Shown: positions 42,331-50,542 of the stretch, piece by piece | Layout of the letters: every line of letters starts with the position of its first letter | How positions within the stretch are numbered: the stretch's first letter is position 1 | Source of the DNA: Microtetraspora glauca | GTDB lineage: Bacteria; Actinomycetota; Actinomycetes; Streptosporangiales; Streptosporangiaceae | Length of the DNA stretch: 64,000 nt | Direction: 5' to 3' | NCBI GenBank assembly: GCA_001570385.1 | Contig: BBYL01000006.1 | Location: 496,001-560,000, forward strand | Translations under genes and position numbers: made by a program | Notes under the pieces: generated by a model | The model's input: the letters and a program-made list of their open reading frames with translations, nothing else | Told to the model about the DNA's origin: nothing | Database searches by the model: none

Positions 42331-43716
42331 ATGTTCTTCACGCAGTACTACCTGGACTGCCTCTCGCAGGCCTCGTACATGATCGGTGACCGGGAGACCG
42401 GCCGGGCCGTAGTGGTGGACCCCAGGCGCGACGTGTCCGAGTACATCGCGGACGCGCAGGCGCGCGGGCTGAGGATCGAGGGCGTGATCAACACCCACTT
42501 CCACGCCGACTTCATCGCGGGCCACCTCGAGCTGGCCGCGCGCACGGGCGCCTGGATCGGCTACGGACATAGGGCCGAGGCCGAGTATCCCATCCGCACG
42601 CTGATCGACGGCGAGCGCGTCGAGCTCGGCGACGTCGTCCTGGAGATCATGGAGACCCCCGGGCACACGCCGGAGTCGATCAGCATCCTGGTGTACGAGC
42701 ACGCCTCCGACACGGTGCCCTACGGCGTGCTCACGGGAGACGCGCTGTTCATCGGCGACGTGGGGCGGCCGGACCTGCTCGCCTCGCTCGGCATGACGGC
42801 CGACCAGCTCGGCCGGATGCTGTACGACAGCGTCCAGCACAAGCTGATGGGGCTGCCGGACGCGGTGCGGGTGTTCCCGGCGCACGGCGCCGGCTCGGCT
42901 TGCGGCAAGAACCTCTCGACGGAGCGGCAGTCGACCATCGGCATGCAGCGGCTGACCAACTACGCGTGCGCGCCGATGAGCGAGGACGAGTTCCTGGCCA
43001 TCGTCACGGAGGGCCAGCCGCCCGCGCCCGGCTACTTCGTCTACGACGCCGTGCTGAACCGGAAGAACCACGAACTGCTCGACGTGGCCGCGCACGTCCG
43101 GCCGCTGTCGCAGGAGGACTTCCTGGCCTCGCGGGCGGCGGGCGCCGTTGTCGTCGACGCCCGTGACTCCCAGGACTTCGCCCTCGCCCACCTGCGCGGC
43201 TCGATCGGCGTCCCGGCCGACGGACGGTTCGCCGAACGGGTCGGCATGGTGGTCACGCCGCGCAGCGAGATCGTCGTCATCGCCCCGCAGGATCGCGAGG
43301 AGGAGGTGGTGACCCGCCTGGGGAGGATCGGCTTCGACACGGTCACCGGATATCTGCGCGAGCCCGAGGCCGCCTTCCTCGCCGTGCCCGGCGAGGTGGC
43401 GCACTCCACGCGGGTCACCGCGCGCGACCTGCGCGAGGCGCTCGCCGGGGTGGAGCCGCCGCTGCTCGTCGACGTGCGCAACGAGGGAGAGGTCGCGGGC
43501 GGCGCTATCGAGGGATCGGTGAACATCCCGCTCGCGCAGCTCGCCGGGCGGCTCTCCGAGGTGCCGGTCGACCGTCCCGTCGTCGTCTACTGCGCGGGCG
43601 GCGCCCGCTCGGCCATCGCGGCCGGCCTGCTGGAGCACGAGGGGCGAGAGCGGGTGGCCGACCTGATCGGCGGCTACGACGCCTGGCAGCGCGCCTTCGC
43701 GACCGCCGGGGCATAG
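42331..43716 (+). CDS. Persulfide-dioxygenase-like MBL/rhodanese fusion
   Basis: Protein of 461 residues, MBL domain plus two rhodanese modules. The MBL metal motif is THFHADF (55-61), followed by METPGHTPESISILV and FPAHGAGSACGKNL. The first rhodanese module (about 270-360) has no active-site Cys (VVIAPQDRE); the second has Cys421 in VVYCAGGARSA. It resembles CstB/BlhA-like persulfide-processing enzymes and is distinct from its paralogue at 37555. ATG after AGGAGGACGGAC, with its own operator 5. Confidence 0.88.
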   Translation: MFFTQYYLDCLSQASYMIGDRETGRAVVVDPRRDVSEYIADAQARGLRIEGVINTHFHADFIAGHLELAARTGAWIGYGHRAEAEYPIRTLIDGERVELGDVVLEIMETPGHTPESISILVYEHASDTVPYGVLTGDALFIGDVGRPDLLASLGMTADQLGRMLYDSVQHKLMGLPDAVRVFPAHGAGSACGKNLSTERQSTIGMQRLTNYACAPMSEDEFLAIVTEGQPPAPGYFVYDAVLNRKNHELLDVAAHVRPLSQEDFLASRAAGAVVVDARDSQDFALAHLRGSIGVPADGRFAERVGMVVTPRSEIVVIAPQDREEEVVTRLGRIGFDTVTGYLREPEAAFLAVPGEVAHSTRVTARDLREALAGVEPPLLVDVRNEGEVAGGAIEGSVNIPLAQLAGRLSEVPVDRPVVVYCAGGARSAIAAGLLEHEGRERVADLIGGYDAWQRAFATAGA

Positions 43717-43736
43717 GTCACCACCCGGCCACGCCG

Positions 43737-43850
43737 GTGTGCCCCACGGAGTTCGTCACCTTCGCCGGACTCGCCATGGAGTTCGCGGACCGGAAGGTCG
43801 CCCTGCTCGGTGACTCGGTCGACTCCGGGCACGGCCACCTGGCCCGCGGT
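43737..43850 (+). pseudogene. Peroxiredoxin (AhpC/TSA) fragment
   Basis: The frame reads VCPTEFVTFAGLAMEFADRK then VALLGDSVDSGHGHLA, which aligns with the peroxidatic-Cys region of typical 2-Cys peroxiredoxins (VCPTEI-F---FE---V-LLG-S-DS-HSHLAW). Sequence upstream and downstream has no further similarity, so only this internal piece remains. The peroxidatic Cys codon is kept. It lies directly behind the persulfide-handling gene. Confidence 0.6.
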
Positions 43851-43954
43851 GGGATGCCGCCGCGGGCCGGCCGGTCGCGGGCCCGGCGGCCCTGCGGTCC
43901 GTGGTGGCCCTCTGGCGCCGAGGTGTCCGTCGGCTTATAGTCATCCCCATGACT

Positions 43955-43970
43955 ACTCATATCCATGAGT
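43955..43970. promoter_or_regulatory. Inverted repeat over the PadR start codon
   Basis: ACTCAT-ATCC-ATGAGT is a perfect 6-4-6 inverted repeat that includes the ATG of the PadR gene; a further CATGACT lies just upstream. PadR proteins commonly repress themselves through such sites. Confidence 0.45.
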
Positions 43971-44555
43971 ATTGAGCCGATGGCCCTCAGGCACGCGGTG
44001 CTGGCGGCGCTGCTCGACGGCGAATACAGCGGATACCAGCTCGCCAAGATCTTCGACATCGGCGTCTCCAACTTCTGGTACGCCGCCCCGCAGCAGCTCT
44101 ACGCCGAGCTGACCAAGCTGGAGGCCGACGGTCTGGTCACGGGCCGGGAGGTGGTCCAGCGGGGCCGCCCCAACAAGCGCGTGTTCAAGGTGACCGAGGC
44201 CGGGCTCGGCGAGCTGGCCGCCTTCGCCGCCACACCGGCCAAGCCCCTGCTCATCCGCGACGACCTGGCCGTCAAGGTGCACGCCGTCGACCTGCTCGAC
44301 CCCGCGCCGGTGATCGGGCAACTGCACGACCGGGCCCGGGAGGCCGCCGCCAAGCTGGAGGTGTTCGAGCAGCTCCTGCTGCGCCTGCGCGGCGAGCTGG
44401 ACGAGGAGACGTTCCTGCGCCAGGGCGAGCACGTCGGCCCCTACCTGTCCTGCCTGGCGGGATGCAGGCTGGAGCGCGAGACCCGCGCCTGGTGCCTGGA
44501 GACGGCGCGGACGCTCGGCGAGCGCACGGCCCGCGCCGGAAAGGAGACCTCATGA
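43965..44555 (+). CDS. PadR-family transcriptional regulator
   Basis: PadR-type repressor of 196 residues. N-terminal winged helix: MALRHAVLAALLDGEYSGYQ, LAKIFDIGVSNFWYAAPQQL, and the wing GRPNKRVFKVTEAGLGEL. C-terminal helical dimerization domain from about 95. The ATG lies within an inverted repeat, suggesting autoregulation. The stop overlaps the following SGNH hydrolase gene (ATGA), so the regulator and the hydrolase form one operon. Confidence 0.9.
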   Translation: MSIEPMALRHAVLAALLDGEYSGYQLAKIFDIGVSNFWYAAPQQLYAELTKLEADGLVTGREVVQRGRPNKRVFKVTEAGLGELAAFAATPAKPLLIRDDLAVKVHAVDLLDPAPVIGQLHDRAREAAAKLEVFEQLLLRLRGELDEETFLRQGEHVGPYLSCLAGCRLERETRAWCLETARTLGERTARAGKETS

Positions 44556-45475
44556 CCGTCTACAGGCGCTACGTCGCGCTCGGCGACAGCCAGACCGAGG
44601 GCCTCGGTGACGGCGACGACGTCAACGGACACCGCGGCTGGGCCGACCGCCTCGCCGAACACCTGGCCCGCGCCGACCCCGGCCTCCTGTACGCCAACCT
44701 CGCGGTCCGCGGCCGGCTCGCGGGCCAGATCCGCTCCGAGCAGCTGGCCCCCGCGCTGGCGCTGCGCCCCGACCTGGCCACGGTCATGGCGGGCATGAAC
44801 GACCTCATTCGCCCCGGCTGCGAGCCCGCCGCTGTGGCGGAGGTGCTGGAGGAGATGTACGCCGCGCTGACCGAGGCGGGCGCGCACGTGGTTACCGTGA
44901 CTTTTCCGGATATCGGGAAGATCGCCCCGATAGCCCGGCCGCTCCGGCCCAAGGTGCTCGACCTCAACGCCCGCATCCGCGCCGCCGCGGCCCGCCACGG
45001 GGTCACGGTGGTGGACACGTTCGCGATGGAGTTCGTCACCGACGCGCGCATGTGGGGCATGGACCGGCTGCACGCGAGCCCGGAGGGCCACGCCCGCATC
45101 GCCGCCGCCATGGCCCACTCCCTCAGCCTGCCCGGCAGTGACGACACGTGGATGCTGCCCTTCCCGCCCTTGCCCCCGGCGCCGGCGTGGCGGGTGGCGG
45201 CGGCCGAGCTACGCTGGTTCGCCACGTTCGCGGGCCCGTGGATCGGCCGCCGCATCCGCGGCCGCTCCTCGGGCGACGGCCGCACGGCCAAGCGGCCGGA
45301 GCTCACGCCGTGGGCCCAGCCGGCCGCGAGCCCCAGCCCGCCGCAGTCCGCTCCCTCGGCCGGATCGGCGGCGGGCTCAGAGGTGCCGGTGCCCGCGGCG
45401 GGTGGACGGCAGGTCGTGCCGCCCGGAGAGGAACTCCTGGAACGCGATCCTAGCCTTGATCACCGGTCGCCGTAA
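44552..45475 (+). CDS. SGNH/GDSL-type hydrolase
   Basis: SGNH-fold esterase/lipase of 307 residues without a signal peptide. The four blocks are visible: GDSQTEG (nucleophile Ser about residue 13), NLAVRGR (Gly equivalent), GMNDL (Asn) and DRLHASPEGH (Asp and His). A Pro/Ser-rich tail of about 80 residues follows the catalytic domain. It hydrolyses an unidentified ester and is controlled with the PadR gene it overlaps. Confidence 0.9.
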   Translation: MTVYRRYVALGDSQTEGLGDGDDVNGHRGWADRLAEHLARADPGLLYANLAVRGRLAGQIRSEQLAPALALRPDLATVMAGMNDLIRPGCEPAAVAEVLEEMYAALTEAGAHVVTVTFPDIGKIAPIARPLRPKVLDLNARIRAAAARHGVTVVDTFAMEFVTDARMWGMDRLHASPEGHARIAAAMAHSLSLPGSDDTWMLPFPPLPPAPAWRVAAAELRWFATFAGPWIGRRIRGRSSGDGRTAKRPELTPWAQPAASPSPPQSAPSAGSAAGSEVPVPAAGGRQVVPPGEELLERDPSLDHRSP

Positions 45476-45531
45476 CCGCTCTTCTCTTCCGCCGAGCCGG
45501 CGCGTGCCGGGTGGTCAAACCGGCCGGCGCA

Positions 45532-45560
45532 CCTGGCCCTGGTCCAGGAGGAGGGCCAGG
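45532..45560. terminator. Hairpin between convergent genes
   Basis: CCTGGCCCT and AGGGCCAGG form a perfect 9-bp stem with an 11-base loop midway between the rightward hydrolase and leftward lipoprotein genes; it could end both transcripts. Confidence 0.5.
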
Positions 45561-45589
45561 GCCGTGGTCAACGCCGCGCCCTCCTGGCG

Positions 45590-46948
45590 TCACATCCTGT
45601 GCAGGAAGGCGGTCCACTGCTGCCAGAACAGCGAGTTGCTCGTGGTGACGAAGGGCTCCTTCTGCAGCTTGAGGCGGTACAGCGTGTCGAAGAGCGCGTC
45701 GCTGCCCTGCATGTCGCCGAAGCTCGGCCTCGTCACCAGGCCCAGGTAGACCTTGAGCGCGGTCGCGTGCCCCCTGGCCTCGGCGATGAACCGGAACAGC
45801 GACCAGCCCAGCGCGTAGTTGAACGAGCGGTACTTGTCATCGTAGAAGTGCTCGTTGTTGGGCAGGTCCGCGCGCAACAGGCCCTTGGCCAGGCCGTCAC
45901 GGATCACCCACCTGTTGGCGGCCGCCGGGGTCCCGCGGTTCTCGATGTAGCCGGCGAAGCCCTCGGTGGCCCACCGGGGCGCGGCCAGGCTCAGCCCCTT
46001 GCCGCCGGCGCCGCCCACCGGGCCGAGCTGGATGTCGACCGGCTGCACCGCCGTGGTGATCGCGTGGGTGATCTCGTGCTTCATCACCAGCAGCGGGTCG
46101 TCCGACTTGAGGGCGGACCTCATGTTGATCACGATGCGGGAGCCCGCGTAGTGGCCCGTGACCTCGACCTTGTCGGCGCTCGCGCCGAGCAGGGAGATCT
46201 CCACACCCTCCGACCAGCTGGGCGTGCCCGCGCCGAACCACTTCTTGTAGCTGGCGGGCCTGCCGGTCAGGAACAGGGCGAAGCCGCCGGGCGCCAGGTT
46301 GTCCAGCCAGTCGCGGCGCACCTCGGCGCTGGCCCTGGCGGCGACCTTGACGTAGGCCTCGAAGTCGGGCACCGACCCGTCCGTGGCCAGCACCACGTCC
46401 CCGCGCTTGGCGACGGTCAGCCGGGTCAGCTCCCACGGCGGGTCGTAGATCAGCCCGTAGTCGTCGGTGACGGGCCCGACGTCGACCATCGTGTACTGCC
46501 CGTTCATCATCGCGAACAGGTAGATGGAATCGCTGGCGCTGCTGTCCCTGTCGACGCCGGCCAGTTTGGAGACCAGGCGGACCTTGAAGCCGTTGACGTC
46601 CTGCGGCAGCGTCTTGACGTAGCGCTGGGCCTCGGCGACCAGCGGGCCGTCAGAAGGCCCGCTGGACAGCTGCAGGGTCTCCCACCGGAACTTGCGCAGG
46701 TTCGCGAACTGCAGCTTCTGGGCCGCCATCAGCGCGGCGTTGGACGTGTCGACGCCCGCGAGCCAGGCCTGCTCGTCGCCGGAGCGCAGCGCGGCGTTGC
46801 GGCGGTCGATGAAGCGCTTGACGTCGGCCTGCATGTCCGTGGCGTCGCGCGTCTTCTCCACCCCGGTCAGCACGCCGGGCAGGCGGCACCCGCTCAGCAG
46901 GAACACCGATCCGGTGAGCGTGAACAGGGCATGACGGCGTGTCAGCAC
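45590..46948 (-). CDS. Lipoprotein with gluzincin-type protease motif
   Basis: Exported lipoprotein of 452 residues. N-terminus RRHALFTLTGSVFLLSGC gives a lipobox with Cys21 as the lipidation site. After a 250-residue NTF2-like/unknown region comes a zinc-protease signature, His291-Glu292-x-x-His295 in MKHEITHAI, with a possible third ligand Glu329 in WATEGFAGYIE, the spacing of MA-clan gluzincins. A C-terminal helical part resembles peptidase-MA-like domains. Anchored outside the membrane; substrate unknown. Monocistronic. Confidence 0.82.
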   Translation of the reverse strand: MLTRRHALFTLTGSVFLLSGCRLPGVLTGVEKTRDATDMQADVKRFIDRRNAALRSGDEQAWLAGVDTSNAALMAAQKLQFANLRKFRWETLQLSSGPSDGPLVAEAQRYVKTLPQDVNGFKVRLVSKLAGVDRDSSASDSIYLFAMMNGQYTMVDVGPVTDDYGLIYDPPWELTRLTVAKRGDVVLATDGSVPDFEAYVKVAARASAEVRRDWLDNLAPGGFALFLTGRPASYKKWFGAGTPSWSEGVEISLLGASADKVEVTGHYAGSRIVINMRSALKSDDPLLVMKHEITHAITTAVQPVDIQLGPVGGAGGKGLSLAAPRWATEGFAGYIENRGTPAAANRWVIRDGLAKGLLRADLPNNEHFYDDKYRSFNYALGWSLFRFIAEARGHATALKVYLGLVTRPSFGDMQGSDALFDTLYRLKLQKEPFVTTSNSLFWQQWTAFLHRM

Positions 46949-47219
46949 GTAGACCTTCCCCCGTGGAAAGTTGATGCTCGGGCAGCGATTCAGGCGGCGA
47001 CCATGGTTGCACTTGAACGGGGTGAAGGCTAGCCAAATGATCTACAACCCGCGCATACCGGGTCGGGTGTTACAAATGCCACCTTCCGTGTCGTGACGTC
47101 ATAGGCGTCGGTGGCCGTGCCGTACCGCCGGCATCCTGTGAGAGCGCCGCTCTACGCTTCGTTGACTTTGACGCCTTCTCGCACGTGGCGAACAGTGGGG
47201 CGGAGCTCGAGAATGACGG

Positions 47220-50200
47220 CTAGCGCTTCAGCCGCAGCGTGACCAGTTCGAACGGGCGGAGTGTCAGGGGCACCGTGTCGCCGTGCCGCCGCGGTTCCGC
47301 GATGGGCCGCTCCAGCAGGTCCGTCGCCACCACGCCGGTGATCGGGAAGCTCGCGGTCAGGGTGGCCCGGGCCCGGCCGCCGTGCGCCTCGTGGAACCGT
47401 ACGATCACGTCGCCGCTGCCGTCGTCGGCGAGTTTGACGGCGGTCACGACGACCGCGTCGTCGTCGATCGTCACCAGCGGGGCGACCTCGGCGTCGCCGC
47501 GCATCCGCCGCGCGGGCAGATTGATGACGTAGCCCTCGCGGACCGCGTCGCCGATCGTCGCGCCCGGCACGAGCGCGTGCCGGAACCGGTGCACGCCCTG
47601 GTCGGTCTCGGGGTCGGGGAAGCGGGGCGCGCGGAGCAGGGAGGCTCGCAGCGTGGTGGTCGTCCCGCCGTCCGACGCGCGGACCGCGCGGGTCACGTCG
47701 TGGCCGTAGGTGGAGTCGTTGACCAGGGCCACGCCCCAACCGGGCTCCTCCAGGTGCACGAAGCGGTGGTTGCACGCCTCGAACTTGGCGGCCTCCCAGC
47801 TCGTGTTGGTGTGCGTCGCCCGGTAGACGTGGCCGTACTGGGTCTCCGAGGCGTACCGCTCGGCACGCAGGTCCAGGGGGAAGGCCAGTTTGAGGAACCT
47901 CTCGGTCTCGTGCCAGTCGACCTCGGTCAGGATGTCGAGCCGCTTGGCGCCGGGCGAGAGGCTGAGCAGTTGGGTCACCGTCGAGCGGCCGAACGAGCGG
48001 ATCACGCGGACCGAGCCCGGCTCCTCCCCGGGCACCACCTCGTCGGCGTCCACCAGGTCGGTGACCGTGTTGCGGTAGAACTCGTCCACGTCCCAGGCGT
48101 CCCACATGTTGGGGAAGTCGGGGTGGATCTGCGGCAGGTTGGCCGCCCGGCCGGGTGCGACGGCCTCCCGCTCGGCGGCGAGGTCGTACGCCGACACGAC
48201 CAGGCCGCGCCCGTCGATCTCCACGCGGAGCAGGCCGTTGTCGAGGAGGTGGCCGCCTCCGTCACGCGGGCGGACGCCGGTGCCGCCGCCGGCGGCGAGA
48301 GGCGCGGAGGCGCCCCCGGCCGCGACGCCATCGCGGGTGTGCGGCGCGGAGTTGAAGAGGAGCGGCATGTCTCCGCTCGGGTCACCGGCGAGGGCACGCT
48401 GCGCCGCGTCGATGATGCCGTCGAGTTCGCCGGCCACGACAGCGTAGGTCCTCTCGGCCTCGCGGTGCACCCAGGCGATGGACGAGCCGGGCAGGATGTC
48501 GTGGAACTGGTGGAGCAGCACGGTCTTCCAGAGCCGGTCGAGCTGCTCGTACGGGTACGGGTGTCCGGTCCGTACGGCGGCGGTCGCGGCCCACAGCTCG
48601 GCCTCGCGGAGCAGGGACTCGCTGCGCCGGTTGCCCTGCTTGGTCCTGGCCTGGCTGGTGAGAGTGGCGCGGTGGAGTTCGAGGTAGAGCTCGCCGACCC
48701 AGACGGGCGGATTGGAGTATTCGGCTTCGGCCTTGGTGAAGAACGCGGCGGGCGTCTCCCAGGTGACGGTGGCCGAGCCCTCCAGGTCGCGCATCCGGGC
48801 CGCCTTGGCCACCATCTCACGTGTGGTGCCGCCGCCCCCGTCGCCCCAGCCGGTGGGGGCGAGGGAGTGCCGGGCGACGCCCTTGTCCTTGAAGTTGCGC
48901 GCCGCGTGGGCGATCTCGCTGCCCTTCATCGAGCAGTTGTAGGTGTCGACGGGCGGGAAGTGCGTGAAGATCCGGGTGCCGTCGATGCCCTCCCAGAGGA
49001 AGGTGTGGTGCGGGAACGTGTTGGTCCGACTCCACGAGATCTTCTGGGTGAGCAGCCACTTCGATCCGGCGGCCTTGATGATCTGGGGGAGACCGGCGGC
49101 GAAGCCGAACGTGTCGGGCAGCCACACCTCGTCGTTCTCGATGCCGAACTCGTCCAGGAAGAACCGTTTGCCGTGGACGAACTGCCGGGCCATCGCCTCC
49201 GAGCCCGGCATGTTGGTGTCGGACTCCACCCACATGCCACCGGCCGGGACGAACCGTCCGGCGGACACCGCCCTGGTCACCCGGGACCACACCTCGGGCC
49301 GGTGCTCCTTCACCCAGGCCCACTGCTGCGCCTGCGACATGGCGAAGACGAAGTCCGGCTCGTCGTCGAGCAGCGCGGTCATGTTGGACGTGGTGCGGGC
49401 GACCTTGCGCACGGTCTCGCGGAGCGGCCAGAGCCAGGCCGAGTCGATGTGCGCGTGGCCGACGGCGCTGATCCGGTGCGCGGACGGCGCGGCGGGCGTG
49501 GCGAGGACGCCGGCGAGCCGCTCGCGGGCGGCGGCCGCGGTGCCGTTCACGTTCTGCAGGTCGACCGCGTCGAGCGCCCGGTCGACGGCGCGCAGGATGT
49601 CCCAGCGGCGGGCGCCCTCGACCGGCAGCTCCCGCATGAGCTCGCCCAGCACCTCCAGGTCCATCACCAGCCGCCACACCGTCTCGTCGAAGACGGCCAG
49701 GTCGATCCGGGCCAGGCGGTACTGCGGCTCCGTCCCCGCGGTCTCCTTGTCGCCGAGTTTCGTCGGGAGGAAGGGGCGGTAGTCGAGGATGACAGGGTTG
49801 GAGGCGGCCTCGATGTGCAGCCGCACCTCCTCGCCGCCCTCCACCGGCGCCCCGACGCGTACCCACTGGTTGCGCGGGTTGAGCCCCTTCACCGGGGTGC
49901 CGTCGGGGCGGTAGACGAGCCCCTCGCACTGGAAGCCGGGCATGTTCTCGTCGAATCCGAGGTCGAGGATCGCCTCGACGGTGCGCCCCGCCCACGCGGC
50001 GGGCACCGTGCCGGTGACGGTGAACCAGCTGGTGCCCCATGGCGCGCCCCAGCCGTCCCCGACCGCTATCGGCTCCGGGACGGCCGACAGGCCCTCGGCG
50101 ACCGGCACCGGCTCGCCGGGCGCGTGCCAGACGGCCACGTCGAGCGGCACGGACTCGGGGTACACGGCCGGACGGATGCGCTCGTCGAGCACGCGCTTGA

Positions 50201-50234
50201 GCCGGGCTTCGACCAGATTGCGGTCGTCATGCAT
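47220..50234 (-). CDS. Alpha-mannosidase (GH38)
   Basis: Glycoside hydrolase family 38 alpha-mannosidase of 1004 residues without a signal peptide, so cytoplasmic. Zinc-site motif GHAHIDSAWLWPL (259-271), catalytic nucleophile Asp374 in VWLPDTFGFAAGLPQI, and SFGRSTVTQLLSLSPGAKRL in the C-terminal beta domain. Start chosen at the ATG behind AAGGAGTCCTG. A decayed sugar ABC-permease end lies just upstream (50260-50417), so the gene probably once belonged to an oligosaccharide uptake operon. It trims alpha-linked mannose from imported glycans. Confidence 0.93.
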   Translation of the reverse strand: MHDDRNLVEARLKRVLDERIRPAVYPESVPLDVAVWHAPGEPVPVAEGLSAVPEPIAVGDGWGAPWGTSWFTVTGTVPAAWAGRTVEAILDLGFDENMPGFQCEGLVYRPDGTPVKGLNPRNQWVRVGAPVEGGEEVRLHIEAASNPVILDYRPFLPTKLGDKETAGTEPQYRLARIDLAVFDETVWRLVMDLEVLGELMRELPVEGARRWDILRAVDRALDAVDLQNVNGTAAAARERLAGVLATPAAPSAHRISAVGHAHIDSAWLWPLRETVRKVARTTSNMTALLDDEPDFVFAMSQAQQWAWVKEHRPEVWSRVTRAVSAGRFVPAGGMWVESDTNMPGSEAMARQFVHGKRFFLDEFGIENDEVWLPDTFGFAAGLPQIIKAAGSKWLLTQKISWSRTNTFPHHTFLWEGIDGTRIFTHFPPVDTYNCSMKGSEIAHAARNFKDKGVARHSLAPTGWGDGGGGTTREMVAKAARMRDLEGSATVTWETPAAFFTKAEAEYSNPPVWVGELYLELHRATLTSQARTKQGNRRSESLLREAELWAATAAVRTGHPYPYEQLDRLWKTVLLHQFHDILPGSSIAWVHREAERTYAVVAGELDGIIDAAQRALAGDPSGDMPLLFNSAPHTRDGVAAGGASAPLAAGGGTGVRPRDGGGHLLDNGLLRVEIDGRGLVVSAYDLAAEREAVAPGRAANLPQIHPDFPNMWDAWDVDEFYRNTVTDLVDADEVVPGEEPGSVRVIRSFGRSTVTQLLSLSPGAKRLDILTEVDWHETERFLKLAFPLDLRAERYASETQYGHVYRATHTNTSWEAAKFEACNHRFVHLEEPGWGVALVNDSTYGHDVTRAVRASDGGTTTTLRASLLRAPRFPDPETDQGVHRFRHALVPGATIGDAVREGYVINLPARRMRGDAEVAPLVTIDDDAVVVTAVKLADDGSGDVIVRFHEAHGGRARATLTASFPITGVVATDLLERPIAEPRRHGDTVPLTLRPFELVTLRLKR

Positions 50235-50259
50235 CAGGACTCCTTGAACATCTGAACGA

Positions 50260-50417
50260 TCAACCCTTGATCGCGCCCTCTTCGACGTGGCGGGGAACGC
50301 CGTGGGCGCGACCCTCGCCGGGTATGCCCTCACGGTGACGTACTGGGACACGATCGTCACCTCCCCGGGCAGTACGAGCGTGGACGGGAACAGCCCGAGG
50401 AGCAGTTTCGCGCCCCG
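50260..50417 (-). pseudogene. Relic of a carbohydrate ABC-transporter permease
   Basis: One minus-strand frame reads RGAKLLLGLFPSTLVLPGEV then TIVSQY, the LVPGEVTIIPLY-type segment of MalG-like permeases. A different frame then gives the typical permease C-terminus HVEEGAIKG-stop 26 bases before the mannosidase start. The EAA loop and most of the protein are missing and the frame is broken. It marks a lost sugar-import system upstream of the mannosidase. Confidence 0.5.
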
Positions 50418-50542
50418 AACCGCAGCATGGCCCGGCCAACCGCCCGCAGGGCCTGGTGACGCCGGTGCTGATCGACGCGGATGGATGACCGTGGTCCGCC
50501 GTGCGGGTCGTATCGTGAGCTGACAAGTCCCGGAGGTGCAAC

